Shown: piece after piece, positions 42,103 to 53,510 of the stretch
Numbering within the stretch: the stretch's first letter is position 1
Layout: the number at the start of each line of letters is the position of its first letter
NCBI GenBank assembly: GCA_011525805.1
Contig: WYBR01000098.1
Coordinates: forward strand, 25,235 to 89,234
Origin: Vicinamibacteraceae bacterium
GTDB lineage: Bacteria > Planctomycetota > Phycisphaerae > Phycisphaerales > UBA5793
Reading direction: 5' to 3'
DNA: 64,000 nucleotides
Notes under the pieces: model-generated
Told to the model about the DNA's origin: nothing
Database searches by the model: none
What the model saw: the letters and a program-made list of their open reading frames with translations, nothing else
Translations under genes and position numbers: made by a program

Positions 42103-43022
42103 CTCACTTCCCCCTTCGTGAGCGTGAGGAAGACGTCCTCGAGTTTGACGGTGCGCGGCTGCATGGCTTCAAGGCCGATGCCCGCCGCGACGAGGGCCGC
42201 AGGCACAGCGCGCGACGCCTCGCGCTCCCCTTCGATCATGATGATGACGCGGTGGTCCTCCACCTCGACGGAAGTAACGACGTCGAGATTGCGGAGCACG
42301 GCGGCGGCGCGCTCGCAGTCGTCGACGCGCAGTTCGATGCCCTGGTGCAGGCCGCTGCGGCGGATCGCCTCGTCAATCGTGCCGCTGAACAGGAGCCTGC
42401 CCTTCTCGATGATCCCGATCGTGTTGCACATCTCGTGCAGTTCGGAGAGGATGTGCGAACTGACCATGATCGTCTTGCCCATGCGGCGGAGTTCGAGCAG
42501 CAGGCTGCGGATTTCGATGCGGGCGCGGGGGTCGAGGCCCGAGGCCGGTTCGTCGAGCAGCAGGACGTCGGGGTCGTGAATGAGGACGCGCGCGATGCCC
42601 AGGCGCTGCTGCATGCCGCGCGAGAGGCTGTCCACCATCGCGTCGCGCTTCGAAGTGAGGTCGGTCAGTTCGAGCACGTCGCCGACGATCTTGCGGCGGT
42701 CGCGCCGCGGCATGGAATACGCCGACGCGAAGAAGTCGAGGTACTCGTGAACCCGCAGGTCGGCGTAAACGCCGAGGAAGTCGGGCATATAGCCGAGGAT
42801 TCGGCGGATCTTCATCCCGTGCGTGGCGCAGGGCATGCCGCAAACGGCGGCGAACCCGGCGTCGGGCTTGAGCAGGCACGCGAGAATCTTCATCGTCGTG
42901 CTCTTGCCCGCGCCGTTGGGGCCGATGAAGCCGAACACGTCGCCGCGCTCCAGTTTCAGCGACAGGCTGTCAAGCGCGGTCAAGGAGCCGAATCGCTTGG
43001 TGACGTGACGGAGTTCAATCAT
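42099..43022 (-). CDS. ABC transporter ATP-binding protein
   Basis: A 307-residue ATPase. Walker A is GPNGAGKST at residues 34-42, the signature is LSRGMQQ at 133-139 and Walker B is LLLDEP at 154-159. The last 70 residues are a regulatory tail (VTSVEVEDHRVIIMIEG). The class is that of ABC-2 export or gliding-type transporters (GldA/CcmA-like). GGAGG precedes the ATG at 43022, which overlaps the stop of the upstream gene (ATGA). It should energise the permease encoded next. Confidence 0.95.
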   Translation of the reverse strand: MIELRHVTKRFGSLTALDSLSLKLERGDVFGFIGPNGAGKSTTMKILACLLKPDAGFAAVCGMPCATHGMKIRRILGYMPDFLGVYADLRVHEYLDFFASAYSMPRRDRRKIVGDVLELTDLTSKRDAMVDSLSRGMQQRLGIARVLIHDPDVLLLDEPASGLDPRARIEIRSLLLELRRMGKTIMVSSHILSELHEMCNTIGIIEKGRLLFSGTIDEAIRRSGLHQGIELRVDDCERAAAVLRNLDVVTSVEVEDHRVIIMIEGEREASRAVPAALVAAGIGLEAMQPRTVKLEDVFLTLTKGEVS

Positions 43023-45373
43023 GGCCCGCCCTCCGGCGCCGCCGCGACCGACTCTGCCGGGACGATGAGGCGAAGCAGCGTCCGCTGGCGCCACTGCGCC
43101 GCCACGGAGGCGCCGTCGCGCCGCAATTGCACCGCCGGCGGCTGCTCGAGTTCCAGCAGCACCACTCCGACGCCGGGGCCGATCTCCTCGAGGCGCCTCT
43201 CGACGTGCCGGTGGCCGGGGATCTGGAAGGCGAAGTCGTGCATCCACCACCGCTGCGACTCACTGCCATAGTAAGAGAGCGCGGCGGACAACTCGGGCCG
43301 GCGGCGAAACTCCATCACTTCCTCATCGCCGGGCGAGCGCGGCAGCGTGCGGCCGACGATGGATGCGAGATCCTCCGCCTCGCCGTTCGAAGAAGCGTAC
43401 CACCGTCCGTTCCACCACGCGCCGAGGATGCAGCCCCGCGTGCCCGGCGGCGCCTGAAGATCGATCGAAACCTCATCCGGATCGTCGTGTGCGCTCAGTT
43501 GGCCGGCGATCGCCGGAACGGAGGTCGACCCGCGATCCTCAATCCACCGGACGTTTTCAAGCGGAATGGGAAGCGAGCGGATCCGCGCCCCCGCCGAGGA
43601 CTGGTGGATGGCGACGGTCGTGGCCGGCCGCCGCTCGCCGTAGTACCAGTAAACGTGCGTCCAGCAGACGGGAGCGGCAAACGCCGCATCGGGAAGGCCG
43701 TCGAGCGAATAGCGCCCGCCCCGGTTGGAGGCGATCGCGGTGAACGAGGCGGCGAAGCCGCGATCGGCCCCCGACCAGGCGTCGACGAGCGTCAGGCGCT
43801 CGGCCCGCGCAGAGCCGTAACTCACCGCGTCCTGCGCCGCGTAGATCGCCGCGCACGCCAGGGCGATGAGCACGGGCGTGGTGACCCAGGTGAGCGGCTC
43901 GCGCCCGAGTCGGCGCAGGACGAAGTAATCCACCGGGCCGATGAGCGCGACCAGCAGGAGGAGCGCGACGGCGATGGCCGCGAACAGGCCGCGCGCCGAG
44001 CCGAATTCCACGCTCAGGTCGTCGAGGATCGAGTTGACGGCCTGCGACGCGAGGTGGGTTTCGAAGTCCTGCGCGGCCCCATACCAGTAGTCCGGCTTGA
44101 CGACGTAATGGGGCGCGACGGTTGCGTGAACGGCGGGCAGGTGCGCGAGGCAGTGCCACCATGCCAGGCCGCGCGCCTCGCCGCCCGCCGCGCCCGCGAG
44201 GTTGGCGGGATCGACGCCCAGGAGCGTGATCGTGCCGAGGCCGAGGCGGCCGCAGACGACGTCGCCCTCGGCGGTGCTGCTCCAGCCGGCGTCGGCGGCG
44301 CGCGGGTCGAAGGCCTCGTGCGACCACCTGGCGCGCCAGAGCGACTCAGCGCGTTCGGCGTCGACGCGCAGCGTGCGGCGGTAGAGATAGCGCCCCTGCA
44401 CGTCTTGAAGCGAAGCCTTGAGCGGTTTGAACTCGCCCTGATACCACTCCATCGGCTCGATCAGCGTGAGCGTCGTGCCCGACCGCAAAGCGGCGCCGTC
44501 CACCTTGGGTCGCGGCGGCGCCTCGGTCGCCTGCGCATACGCCGCGCGGAGCGTCTCCGAGACGATCGGATCGAAGGGAACATCGGCATACTCGCCGATG
44601 TCAACGGGCAGGCCGTTCGCGCTGAAGACCTGGCCGAGCGTGTCCACCTGGCTCGTTACGGACACGACGAGATCGCCCCCGCGGCGCACCCAGTCGAGGA
44701 GCGTGCGCACCTGCTCGGCGTCGAGGCGATCGGAGCCGAGATCGCCGAGGAGCACGAGTGAGACGGCGTCATATCCCGGCCACTCGCGCGGCAGGTCGGC
44801 GACCTCCCACTCCGCCACGCGGATCGGGCTGGCGGTCGAGTTCATGAACGCCCAGCCGCTGCGGGGCAGGGAGGAACGACCGACGGCGAGCATGATCGAG
44901 CGCGTCGAGTCAATGGACCACCAGCCGGGGATGCCCGAGTTCTGCGCCTTGTGTCGCGCCAACCGCCGGCCCGCCGCCTCGCGCAACTCGACCTCGATTT
45001 CGGCGACCTCGGCCGGGGCGCGCGCGTAGAAGACGGCGGTGGTGACGCGGCCGGGCTGGATCGTCACGTCGCGCGACAGGCGCACGAAATGGAGTTGATC
45101 CTGCGCGAGGCTGACTTCGAGGCGCGCCGGCCGGGCCTCGCCGCCCGCCGATTCTCCGGGCGCCGCAGACCACTGCACCTGCACGCGGATCGGGAAGTAG
45201 TGCCCCTGGCGGACGGCCCCGTTGTGCCCGACGTCGACGACGAGAAACGGCTCGGGCGCGCCGGCCGCGCCTCCCGGCCCGGCTGCGCTGATCAGCAGCG
45301 CCGCGAGAAGCAGCGCGAGGCGCCGCCATCCCCGCCCGCCTTCGACTCGATCAATCGCCGCGCCCGCGTCCAT
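43019..45373 (-). CDS. Large membrane protein of the MoxR/vWA/ABC operon
   Basis: A 784-residue protein. The N-terminal signal or anchor covers residues 17-38. A large exterior beta-rich region follows (AEIEVELREAAGRRLARH, then YDAVSLVLLGDLGSDRLDAEQVRTLL shown in part), reminiscent of a GATase-like or DUF4350-type domain at about 200-260. Two membrane helices occur near residues 465-485 and 497-515 (LLVALIGPVDYFVL), then another exterior domain. No enzyme motif is clear. It starts 13 bases after the vWA gene and is coupled with the ATPase. A substrate-binding or scaffold role for the transporter is inference. Confidence 0.8.
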   Translation of the reverse strand: MDAGAAIDRVEGGRGWRRLALLLAALLISAAGPGGAAGAPEPFLVVDVGHNGAVRQGHYFPIRVQVQWSAAPGESAGGEARPARLEVSLAQDQLHFVRLSRDVTIQPGRVTTAVFYARAPAEVAEIEVELREAAGRRLARHKAQNSGIPGWWSIDSTRSIMLAVGRSSLPRSGWAFMNSTASPIRVAEWEVADLPREWPGYDAVSLVLLGDLGSDRLDAEQVRTLLDWVRRGGDLVVSVTSQVDTLGQVFSANGLPVDIGEYADVPFDPIVSETLRAAYAQATEAPPRPKVDGAALRSGTTLTLIEPMEWYQGEFKPLKASLQDVQGRYLYRRTLRVDAERAESLWRARWSHEAFDPRAADAGWSSTAEGDVVCGRLGLGTITLLGVDPANLAGAAGGEARGLAWWHCLAHLPAVHATVAPHYVVKPDYWYGAAQDFETHLASQAVNSILDDLSVEFGSARGLFAAIAVALLLLVALIGPVDYFVLRRLGREPLTWVTTPVLIALACAAIYAAQDAVSYGSARAERLTLVDAWSGADRGFAASFTAIASNRGGRYSLDGLPDAAFAAPVCWTHVYWYYGERRPATTVAIHQSSAGARIRSLPIPLENVRWIEDRGSTSVPAIAGQLSAHDDPDEVSIDLQAPPGTRGCILGAWWNGRWYASSNGEAEDLASIVGRTLPRSPGDEEVMEFRRRPELSAALSYYGSESQRWWMHDFAFQIPGHRHVERRLEEIGPGVGVVLLELEQPPAVQLRRDGASVAAQWRQRTLLRLIVPAESVAAAPEGGP

Positions 45374-45386
45374 CTCGCCTCGATCC

Positions 45387-47447
45387 TCAGATGTACGCCT
45401 TGCGGTTGTAGACGATCCACTCGACGCACAGCAGCGCCAGGGCGGCCAGGAGCATCCACGGCCAGAGTTGGCGCTTGCGCACGCCCGACTCGGCGTCGAT
45501 CGTGTCCACCGCGTCGCGGCCGAAGCGCACCGACCCAGCCGCCGCGATGTCGCCTTCGATCTCGTCGAAGAAGTTGACGGCCACGGCCCGCGTCTGCTCC
45601 TCGCTCGAACCCGGGACGCGGTATCGGAAGGTGTACAGGCCGGCGAGGTCGGCGACGTAACTGGTCATCGCGGGGTCGAGGGGGGTGAGCGCGACAGCCA
45701 CGCCGTCCGGCCGCGTGATGCGGATGTCCGTCGCCCCCGAAGGCAGGCGCGCCACGATCGCCTGTCCGGGGCGGAGCGACTCGTCCGTCAGCGCCTCGCC
45801 GAGCCGGCCGAGGTAGTCCAGCGCGTTCTGAATAAACTTGATGAGATTGACGTCAAAGGGCCAGTTGGACGCGACGGGGCGGAACTGCACCGCCACCACC
45901 GACACACCTCGCTGCACCGCTTCGACCACGATCGGCCCGGCCGAACCCTCCACCAGGACGCCCGCCTCGCGCGGCACGATGAGCGGGGCGGTGGGCGACA
46001 TGAACAGCGTGTGGTAGTTCATGAACTGGTTGATGGGGTGGTCTTCCTTCCACGAAAGCGCGACGTTGTTGCCCCGCTCCTCGCTGAGCGAGAAGCCCGG
46101 CAGCGGAGGCGCCAGACCGAAGGTGAGGTACCGGCCGGGTCCGAGTTGCGCCACTTCCACCCCGTCGATGATGATGAGGTCGTACTTCTCCGTTTCGCCC
46201 GTCGCGGCCAGCGTGGCGAAGTGCTGCGGCGAAATGTTCTCGATGCGCTGGAGGAAGGGCACGCCCGCCATCGCGCTCTCGATGATCCACCCGTCGCTGG
46301 GCGCGACGAGGCCGACGACCAGTTGCTTGGCGGGCGGAATCACGGTGTAGGCGACGTTGTCCACGTCGAGATCGTCCTCAGCGTGCAGGCGGATGCCGAC
46401 CGTCAGGCCGCGCGGATCGGTCAGCGCGAAGGTCACCGAGTTGGCGCCGGGCCGCAGGGCCGGAGGGGAGTCGGCGTCGGCGGACGCGGCCGCGGCGCCG
46501 TCGCCGGCGTCCTCGCCCTCGCCTTCGGCCCGGGGGTCGCGCGGCGCCGCCGCGTCGATCGTCAGCGTGCGCGTGCTCACAAGCACGTCGCCGACGGAGA
46601 AGTCGACGTCCACGGTGCGCCGCTGCGTCGAGTAGTTGGCGACGCGGACGTAGATTTCGAGGTTGTCGGCGTCGTCGAGCGCTCGGCGCGCGCCCAGGGC
46701 CGCGATGCCGACGTTCCAGGATCCCTCGCTTCGGCCGATGGGGCGGTAGATGACCGGCTCGTTCGTGCGGGCCACCTGCTCGGAGAGGTCGCGGATGCGG
46801 CCGTCGGAGAAAAGCAGGAGCGTGGCGGGCGGGCCGACGTCGCGCCCCTGCCCCTCGGGGTCGGTGTTGATGGTGTAGGCGCGGGCGAGTTCGAGCGCTT
46901 CGCCGATCGCGGTGCCGCCGTGCGTCGGCGTGATGCGTTCGATGTCGCGGAGGAGTTGGGCCTTGCTGGAGGTGAAACTGGTGTAGACCTGGGCCTCTTC
47001 GCCGAAACCGATGACCATGACCTCTTCGGTGTCGACGGCGCTGCCGAGGATGCCGCCGGACTTCATGCCGCTGACGTACTCGATCGCCTGCTTCTTCGCC
47101 TCTTCGAGGCGGGAGCGCCCGCCCTCAACGTCGGTCGCCGACATGCTCGCGCTGCGGTCGATGAGGATGACGGTCCGCGCGCTGCGCCGGATTTCGCCGA
47201 CGTACTCCGGCTGCGCGATCGCGAGCAGGATGAGAATGAGCACGAGCAGTTGCAGCAGCAGGAGCCAACTGAGCCGCAGGCGTTGAAAGAGGGCGTTGGC
47301 CTGGAGGTCCTGCACCGACTGCCGCCACAGCAGCGTCGAGGGGATGTAGTGCTCGCGCCGGCGGAGTTTGAGGAAGTAAAGAAGGATGAGCAGCGGCAGA
47401 ATGAACGCGGCCACCACGCCCGCCAGCCAGGGAGTCGCCCACGTCAT
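45387..47447 (-). CDS. BatA-like vWA-domain membrane protein
   Basis: A 686-residue protein. Two N-terminal helices (residues 6-26 and 60-78) surround LKLRRREHYIPSTLLW, the hallmark of BatA/BatB-type proteins. The vWA domain begins with ILIDRSASMS (MIDAS Asp97, Ser99, Ser101). A GATase1-like region and a C-terminal helix (LWPWMLLAALALLCVEW) follow. Its ATG at 47447 overlaps the DUF58 stop as ATGA. vWA proteins of this class are thought to work with MoxR ATPases in protein or complex maturation. Confidence 0.92.
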   Translation of the reverse strand: MTWATPWLAGVVAAFILPLLILLYFLKLRRREHYIPSTLLWRQSVQDLQANALFQRLRLSWLLLLQLLVLILILLAIAQPEYVGEIRRSARTVILIDRSASMSATDVEGGRSRLEEAKKQAIEYVSGMKSGGILGSAVDTEEVMVIGFGEEAQVYTSFTSSKAQLLRDIERITPTHGGTAIGEALELARAYTINTDPEGQGRDVGPPATLLLFSDGRIRDLSEQVARTNEPVIYRPIGRSEGSWNVGIAALGARRALDDADNLEIYVRVANYSTQRRTVDVDFSVGDVLVSTRTLTIDAAAPRDPRAEGEGEDAGDGAAAASADADSPPALRPGANSVTFALTDPRGLTVGIRLHAEDDLDVDNVAYTVIPPAKQLVVGLVAPSDGWIIESAMAGVPFLQRIENISPQHFATLAATGETEKYDLIIIDGVEVAQLGPGRYLTFGLAPPLPGFSLSEERGNNVALSWKEDHPINQFMNYHTLFMSPTAPLIVPREAGVLVEGSAGPIVVEAVQRGVSVVAVQFRPVASNWPFDVNLIKFIQNALDYLGRLGEALTDESLRPGQAIVARLPSGATDIRITRPDGVAVALTPLDPAMTSYVADLAGLYTFRYRVPGSSEEQTRAVAVNFFDEIEGDIAAAGSVRFGRDAVDTIDAESGVRKRQLWPWMLLAALALLCVEWIVYNRKAYI

Positions 47448-48388
47448 TTGAGCAGCCCCCGCTTGCGGAGGTAGTCCATGATGAGCGTGTCCATGCTCAT
47501 GTCGGTGCGCAGGACCATGTGGACCATCGAGCGGCGGATGCAGTGGTCGCGCAACTGGCCGCAATACGCGTTGAGGTTCTCTTTGTAGCGCTTGAGCAGG
47601 GCGGCGGAGACGGAGACCTCGGCGGTGTTGCCGTCCTCCATGTCGCGCAACTTGAGATCGCCGCTGAGGGCGTTGGTGGCGCCGGGGTCAATCTCCTGCG
47701 GGCTGAGGGTCTGGAGGATGAAGGTGTCAAACCCGCCGCCGACCAGGTAGCGCAGCCCCTTCTCGTAGCCGCTCTTGTAGAGGAAGTCGGAGAGGACGAC
47801 CATGACGCCGCGGCCTTGGCGGCTCAGGGCGACGCTCTTCATCGCCGACTCGAAGTCCGTCGTGCCTTCGGGGCGCAAGTCGAGAATCCACTGGCCCATC
47901 GGCTGGGTCTTGCGCCGTCCGCGGAGGTTGCTCAGCCGGTTCCGCACGCCCTCGCCGAAGGAGACGAGCGTCACGCGGTTGTAGTTGACCAGTCCGATGT
48001 AGCCCAGGGCCATGGCGAGTTTCTGGCAGAAGGTGAGTTTGTCCGGCTCGCCGTAGTCCATCGACATCGACGAGTCGATGACGACGAAGAAGGAGAGGTC
48101 TTCCTCCTCGAGGAACATCTTGAGGAAGAGTTGATCGAGGCGGGCGTAGACGTTCCAGTCGATGTATCGCAGGTCGTCGCCGGGGACGTAGTTGCGGAAG
48201 TCGGCGAACTCGACGCTCTGGCCGCGCTTCTTGCTCCGCCGCTCGCCCTGGAGTTTGCCGGCGAAGATCTTGCGCGAGACGACGTCGAGTTGATCGAGGC
48301 GCGACATCAGCCGCGAGTCGATGAGGTCATCGATGCGCTGCGGGCGCTTGCGCCGGCTGACGGGCATGGCGGCGGAAACCTGGGTCAT
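47444..48388 (-). CDS. DUF58-domain protein
   Basis: A 314-residue cytoplasmic protein with the DUF58 signature GQSVEFADFRNYVPGDDLRY (residues about 57-76) followed by IDWNVYARLDQLFLK, and a vWA-like core (VVIDSSMSMDYGEPDK). DUF58 proteins almost always accompany MoxR ATPases. It sits between the MoxR and vWA genes as expected. The start at 48388 has only GGGAC upstream. A 119-base gap with a dispersed repeat separates it from moxR, the only wide gap in the operon. Confidence 0.93.
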   Translation of the reverse strand: MTQVSAAMPVSRRKRPQRIDDLIDSRLMSRLDQLDVVSRKIFAGKLQGERRSKKRGQSVEFADFRNYVPGDDLRYIDWNVYARLDQLFLKMFLEEEDLSFFVVIDSSMSMDYGEPDKLTFCQKLAMALGYIGLVNYNRVTLVSFGEGVRNRLSNLRGRRKTQPMGQWILDLRPEGTTDFESAMKSVALSRQGRGVMVVLSDFLYKSGYEKGLRYLVGGGFDTFILQTLSPQEIDPGATNALSGDLKLRDMEDGNTAEVSVSAALLKRYKENLNAYCGQLRDHCIRRSMVHMVLRTDMSMDTLIMDYLRKRGLLK

Positions 48389-48471
48389 TCAGTGCGGTGT
48401 CCCTTCGTTCATCGGTCGCCTCAGCGCTCCCCTTCGCAAAGCCTTCGGGTCGCGGCTAAACCCTAGTCCCT

Positions 48472-48485
48472 AGTGCCCAGTGCCT
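48472..48485 (+). repeat. Dispersed 14-base repeat AGTGCCCAGTGCCT, copy 1
   Basis: The same 14 bases occur at 62426-62439. Both copies sit in intergenic DNA within longer stretches of CCTAG/TGCC-like direct repetition (TAGTCCCTAGTGCCCAGTGC here). Confidence 0.55.
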
Positions 48486-48507
48486 GATGCCTCGCGCCTT
48501 TCGCCCC

Positions 48508-49576
<1,069 letters not shown>

Positions 49577-49584
<8 letters not shown>

Positions 49585-52579
49585 CGCGCGAGTCTCCCGG
49601 AGGCTTATCCTTGCCCTTCTCGCGGGCGCGGCGCTTGGCTTCGAGGAGGCGCGAGGTGTAGGAGCCATCCTCGACTTCCTCGGCCTTCTTTTCCGGGGCA
49701 GGGCGCGTCGGCGCGGCCTTCTTCAATGAGCCTTCCGTCGAAGGAGCGTCGAGATCAGCCAGGTCGATCGCCGCTTCGCGCGCCTGCTCATCGGCCTCGA
49801 AGCGTGCTTCGGCCTCGGCGGCCTGTGGCTTGCGGCTGGTAACGCGCTGCTGCACTTCGGTGCGGGTCTGCTTGAGGCGGTCGAGGTTCTGGCCCGCAGT
49901 CGATTCGCCGCCGTGCATCAGGGCGTAGAGGCGCCGCCGCAGCGCGATGGGATCGATCGCCAGGCGCCGCGCCGCGACGTCGAGCAGGAACATCGACGCG
50001 GCGATGATCGCCATGAGCGGCCAGATGTCCGACAGGCTCGTGGGAGTCTCCAGGCCTTCGCGGTTGAAGAGGTCCGCCTGCTTGGGATCGCCCGGCAGGT
50101 CGCGCCCGTGGGTGATCGTGGCGACGTTGGCCATGAGCGGCGCGTTGTCGCGCAGGTTGCTGAACTCCGGGCTGTAGGGAACCGAGAGGCCGGACTGGAT
50201 GCTGCTGCGCTCCCCTTCCGGGTTCTGGTAGATCATGTTGGCGACCCAGGAGCCTTCGCGATCGACGGTGTACTCGCCGCGCCACTTGCCCGGCCCGATC
50301 TGCTGGAGGTTGACGATCTGCTCCTTGAGGTCGGGCGAAATGACGACGCCGGAAATCGAGCCGAAGTTGGCGAAGGCGTTGTCGGCGCCGAGGACGTTGA
50401 CTTCGACGACGGCCTTGTTGCCCTCGATGCGCGTGGACTGCTGGATGTTGGTCGGGGCGGCGGGGCGCATCGACCAGCGGACGATCTGCTCCCAGAACGC
50501 CTGAAAGTCGCCCCAGTCCACCCACGCCTGCCCCCAGCGGCTCGTCGCGTCGGTCGTGAAGGCGACGCTCTTGCCCAGGCCGTACTGCCACTGCGCCATG
50601 ATCGGGTCGCGGTCGCCGTAGTTGCTGACGATCTCGGGGTCGTAGCCCGGGCGCGGCGCGGTGAGGACGTAGCCGCGCATCGGCGGCAGCGCCGGCCAGC
50701 GGCCGGCGAAGGGTCCGGGGCGGCCGGTCGGCTGGTGGATCGCCTGGTAGGTCTCGCCCTCGACGATGAGCGAGCGCCGGACGATCATGGCCTCCTTGAT
50801 GAAAATCTTGGGCATCTGGTTGGGGCGCTGGGGGTTGTAGGCGGTGCCGCCCGTCTGCCGCGCCACGTTGGCCATGCTCTGCACATCCTGCGGGTTGCCG
50901 TGGCCGCCGGCGATCACCGTCGACACCGTCACCTTCGACGCGATGTACTGATTGAGGAGCGCCTGCGAGGGCGGGCTGGGATCGCCGTCAGAGATGATGA
51001 TGACGTGCTTCTGACCCGCGGTCGATTTCTGAAGCGCCGTCAGCGCCATCTGCATGGAGGGGGCGAAGTCGGGCATGTCGCCCATCGTCATCTTCTTGAT
51101 CGCGTTGATGGGGGCGGACTTGTCCCCCGCCGGGCCGAGCGGATAGACCCAGTTGCAGCCGGCGTTGGGCCCCTGCATGTTGTTCCAGTCGAAGTCGATC
51201 ACGCCGACCTCGTCGAGGCGGCTGAGCGCCTCGACGGCGGCGACGGCGCACTGCTGGCCCCAGTAGTTGCCCTGGGGAATCTCGCTGCTGTGCATGATGC
51301 ACACCAGCGCCCCCTTGGGCATCTGGCTCTTCTCCGGCGGGTCGAGGCGCACCGGCAGCGCCTTGGACACCTCGCTGTTGATCCACCCTCCGGCGCCGAA
51401 ACTGTCCGGCCCGCCGAGCATGATCAGCCCGCCGCCGATGTCGTGAACGTACCGCCGCAGCGCGTCGTCCACGCCGGCGCCGAACGCGTGGGCGGGCACG
51501 TTCGCAAGGATGATCGAGTCGTAGCCCGAGAGGAACAACAGATCGCTCGTCACCTCGTTGGGCATCGCGGTGTCCACGTCGATCGAAGCGTCCGCCATCG
51601 CCTGCCGCAGCGAGGCCGTCTCTTCCGACCGCTCGTGAATGATGAGCACGCGCCCCTCGCCGCCGACGACCACGACCGCGTCGGCCCGGTTGTTCGTTGC
51701 GATGGGGTCGTCCTCGGGGTTGTCCGGCTCGAAGACGGCGCGGAAGCGCTGCGGGCCCTTCTGCGACAGAGTCAGCGTCACCGAGCGGACGTTGACGCCC
51801 TCGTCGAGACTGACCGGCACGCTCATACTCCCGGCATCTTCGGGGTTGAGGTCGATGAGCGTGTCGTTCTGGTAGAGCGAAATGCGCCCGGAGGTCGTCT
51901 GGCGCGAACGGAGCGCGAAGCGCAGCGAGATCGGCTGACCCTCTCGCGCCATCGACGGGGCCATGACCCGGTCGAACATCACTTCGCGAGGGTAGTCGTA
52001 GGTGAGTTTGAGGACGTCGATGGGGATCTTGTTGGCGCGGGCGATGTCGGCGACGGCCATGACGCTGCCGGTCGTCTCGTTGCCGTCGCTCACGAGCACG
52101 AAGCGAGTGGCCGAGTCGCGCGGCGCGATCGCCAGGCCCAGGCGCACCGCGTGCGCCAGGTTCGTCGCATTGCGCTCCTCGATCGTGGTCTTGGTGTCGA
52201 GGAGCGTTCCGCGATCGACCGCCTGCACGACACGCGCCTCGGCCCCGATGTTGATGACCCCCAGGCGGTCGAACGTCTGCCGGCCCTGCGGATCATCCGT
52301 CGCCTCGCGCAGGTAGCGCAGCGCCTCGGACTCGAGTTGGTGCGAGATCGAGTGGCTGCGGTCGATCATCAGAATAACCGTCAGGCTCTCACTGCGCTCG
52401 ACCCACTTCGGTTCGGCGAGGGTGAGGGCGATGAGCAGGATGACCAGGGTGCGCAGCGAGCAGATGATGCCGCGCCTCAGGCGCGACATACCCGTGAGGT
52501 AGCGCCAGCCGATCCACGCGAGCGGCAGGGCGAGCAGCGCGATGAGCAGCGCGGCGGGATTGTCAAAGTGAACGGGCAA
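49577..52579 (-). CDS. Large membrane protein with vWA and GATase1-like domains
   Basis: A 1000-residue protein. A TTG start at 52579 is chosen: GAGGG is eight bases upstream and the protein begins directly before the first helix (residues 8-27). A second helix follows at about 38-56. A vWA domain begins VILMIDRSHSISH (MIDAS Asp73, Ser75, Ser77). A CARDB/Ig-like beta region, a GATase1-like domain (GYDSIILANVP, then GGGLIMLGGPDSFGAGGW) and a second vWA-like part (HVIIISDGDPSPP) are visible. One more helix lies near residue 875, followed by a charged cytoplasmic tail. This is the first gene of the operon ending at 40042. Confidence 0.9.
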
Positions 52580-52634
52580 GTCCGGCGCCCTCGGGCCAGC
52601 GGGCCGTGAGCCGCCTCCAGCGGGCGGTTGCAGC

Positions 52635-52640
52635 ATTATA
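52635..52640 (-). promoter_or_regulatory. Consensus -10 box TATAAT of the MoxR/vWA/ABC operon
   Basis: A perfect TATAAT on the minus strand lies about 55 bases upstream of the TTG start at 52579, leaving room for a leader of some 50 bases that contains GAGGG. No -35 match is seen at 16-18 bases. Confidence 0.45.
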
Positions 52641-52765
52641 CCGATTCATGCGATGGGCACGCCGGAGCATCGGATCAAACCGCGCGGGAGAATCGATGGA
52701 GCACCCCACGATTCGCTCGAAGACTCGCTCAACGTGAGCGTGCCGGGTTGGCCGAGAATGATCGC

Positions 52766-53314
52766 TCAGATCGCCAGGGCCGGGGCGGGGACAGGCATGT
52801 CATACGCGCGTGCTGCTTTCTTCGCCCCCTTGGGCAGGCCGATCGTCTGGGCGGTAATCTTGTCCTGGAGGCGCATGAGTCCCTCGATGAGCGCTTCGGG
52901 GCGCGGCGGGCAGCCGGGGACGTAGATGTCCACGGGCACGACGAGATCGACGCCTTTGACGACGTGGTAGCCGTACTTGAAGTACGGCCCGCCGCCGACG
53001 GTGCAGGCCCCCATCGCCATGACGTACTTCGGTTCGGGCATCTGCTCGTAGAGGCGGCGCACGCGCGAGGCCATCTTGTAGGTCACGGTTCCCGCGACGA
53101 TCATCAGGTCGCTCTGGCGGGGCGTGGCGCGGAAGGCACCGGCGCCGAAGCGGTCCACGTCGAAGCGCGAAGCCCCGAAGGCCATCATCTCGATCGCGCA
53201 GCACGCCAGGCCGAAGGTCATCGGCCAGATGCTCGACTTGCGGGCCCAGTTGAGCGCGAAGTCGACGCTGGTGATGATGAGGTTTTCTTCGAAGCGGTTT
53301 TCGATCCAACTCAT
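52766..53314 (-). CDS. nuoB: NADH-quinone oxidoreductase subunit B
   Basis: A 182-residue subunit of respiratory complex I that carries cluster N2. Ligands Cys38, Cys39 ([10 protein letters not shown]), Cys104 ([10 protein letters not shown]) and Cys135 (VPGCPPRPE) are all present. The start at 53314 fits the family's N-terminus. Genes for the other subunits are not adjacent on either side, which is unusual since nuo genes normally form one operon. Confidence 0.97.
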   Translation of the reverse strand: MSWIENRFEENLIITSVDFALNWARKSSIWPMTFGLACCAIEMMAFGASRFDVDRFGAGAFRATPRQSDLMIVAGTVTYKMASRVRRLYEQMPEPKYVMAMGACTVGGGPYFKYGYHVVKGVDLVVPVDIYVPGCPPRPEALIEGLMRLQDKITAQTIGLPKGAKKAARAYDMPVPAPALAI

Positions 53315-53510
53315 GGCGGCTCGGCTTCCGGGAGTCTCTCGGGGCAGGGAGCGGCGCAGGGCGCCGGAATCGATCATAGTGGCCGCAGCCGCCCCGCACC
53401 ACCGGACCGCGCGCATTGCGGGCGCGGCCGGAGGCAAAACGGGAGCGGGCCGCCGGTTCCCCGACGACCCGCCGATTGATCTGATTGGACCCGCGCCGCT
53501 GAATCGCGAA

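Noticed and set aside
45222..47474. 750-codon forward open frame opposite the vWA gene
   Set aside because: Antisense shadow; the reverse strand carries a vWA protein with a clear MIDAS motif and coupled starts.
49913..52609. 898-codon forward open frame opposite the first operon gene
   Set aside because: Antisense shadow of the 1000-residue membrane protein. The translation has charge-rich low-complexity text and no start signals.
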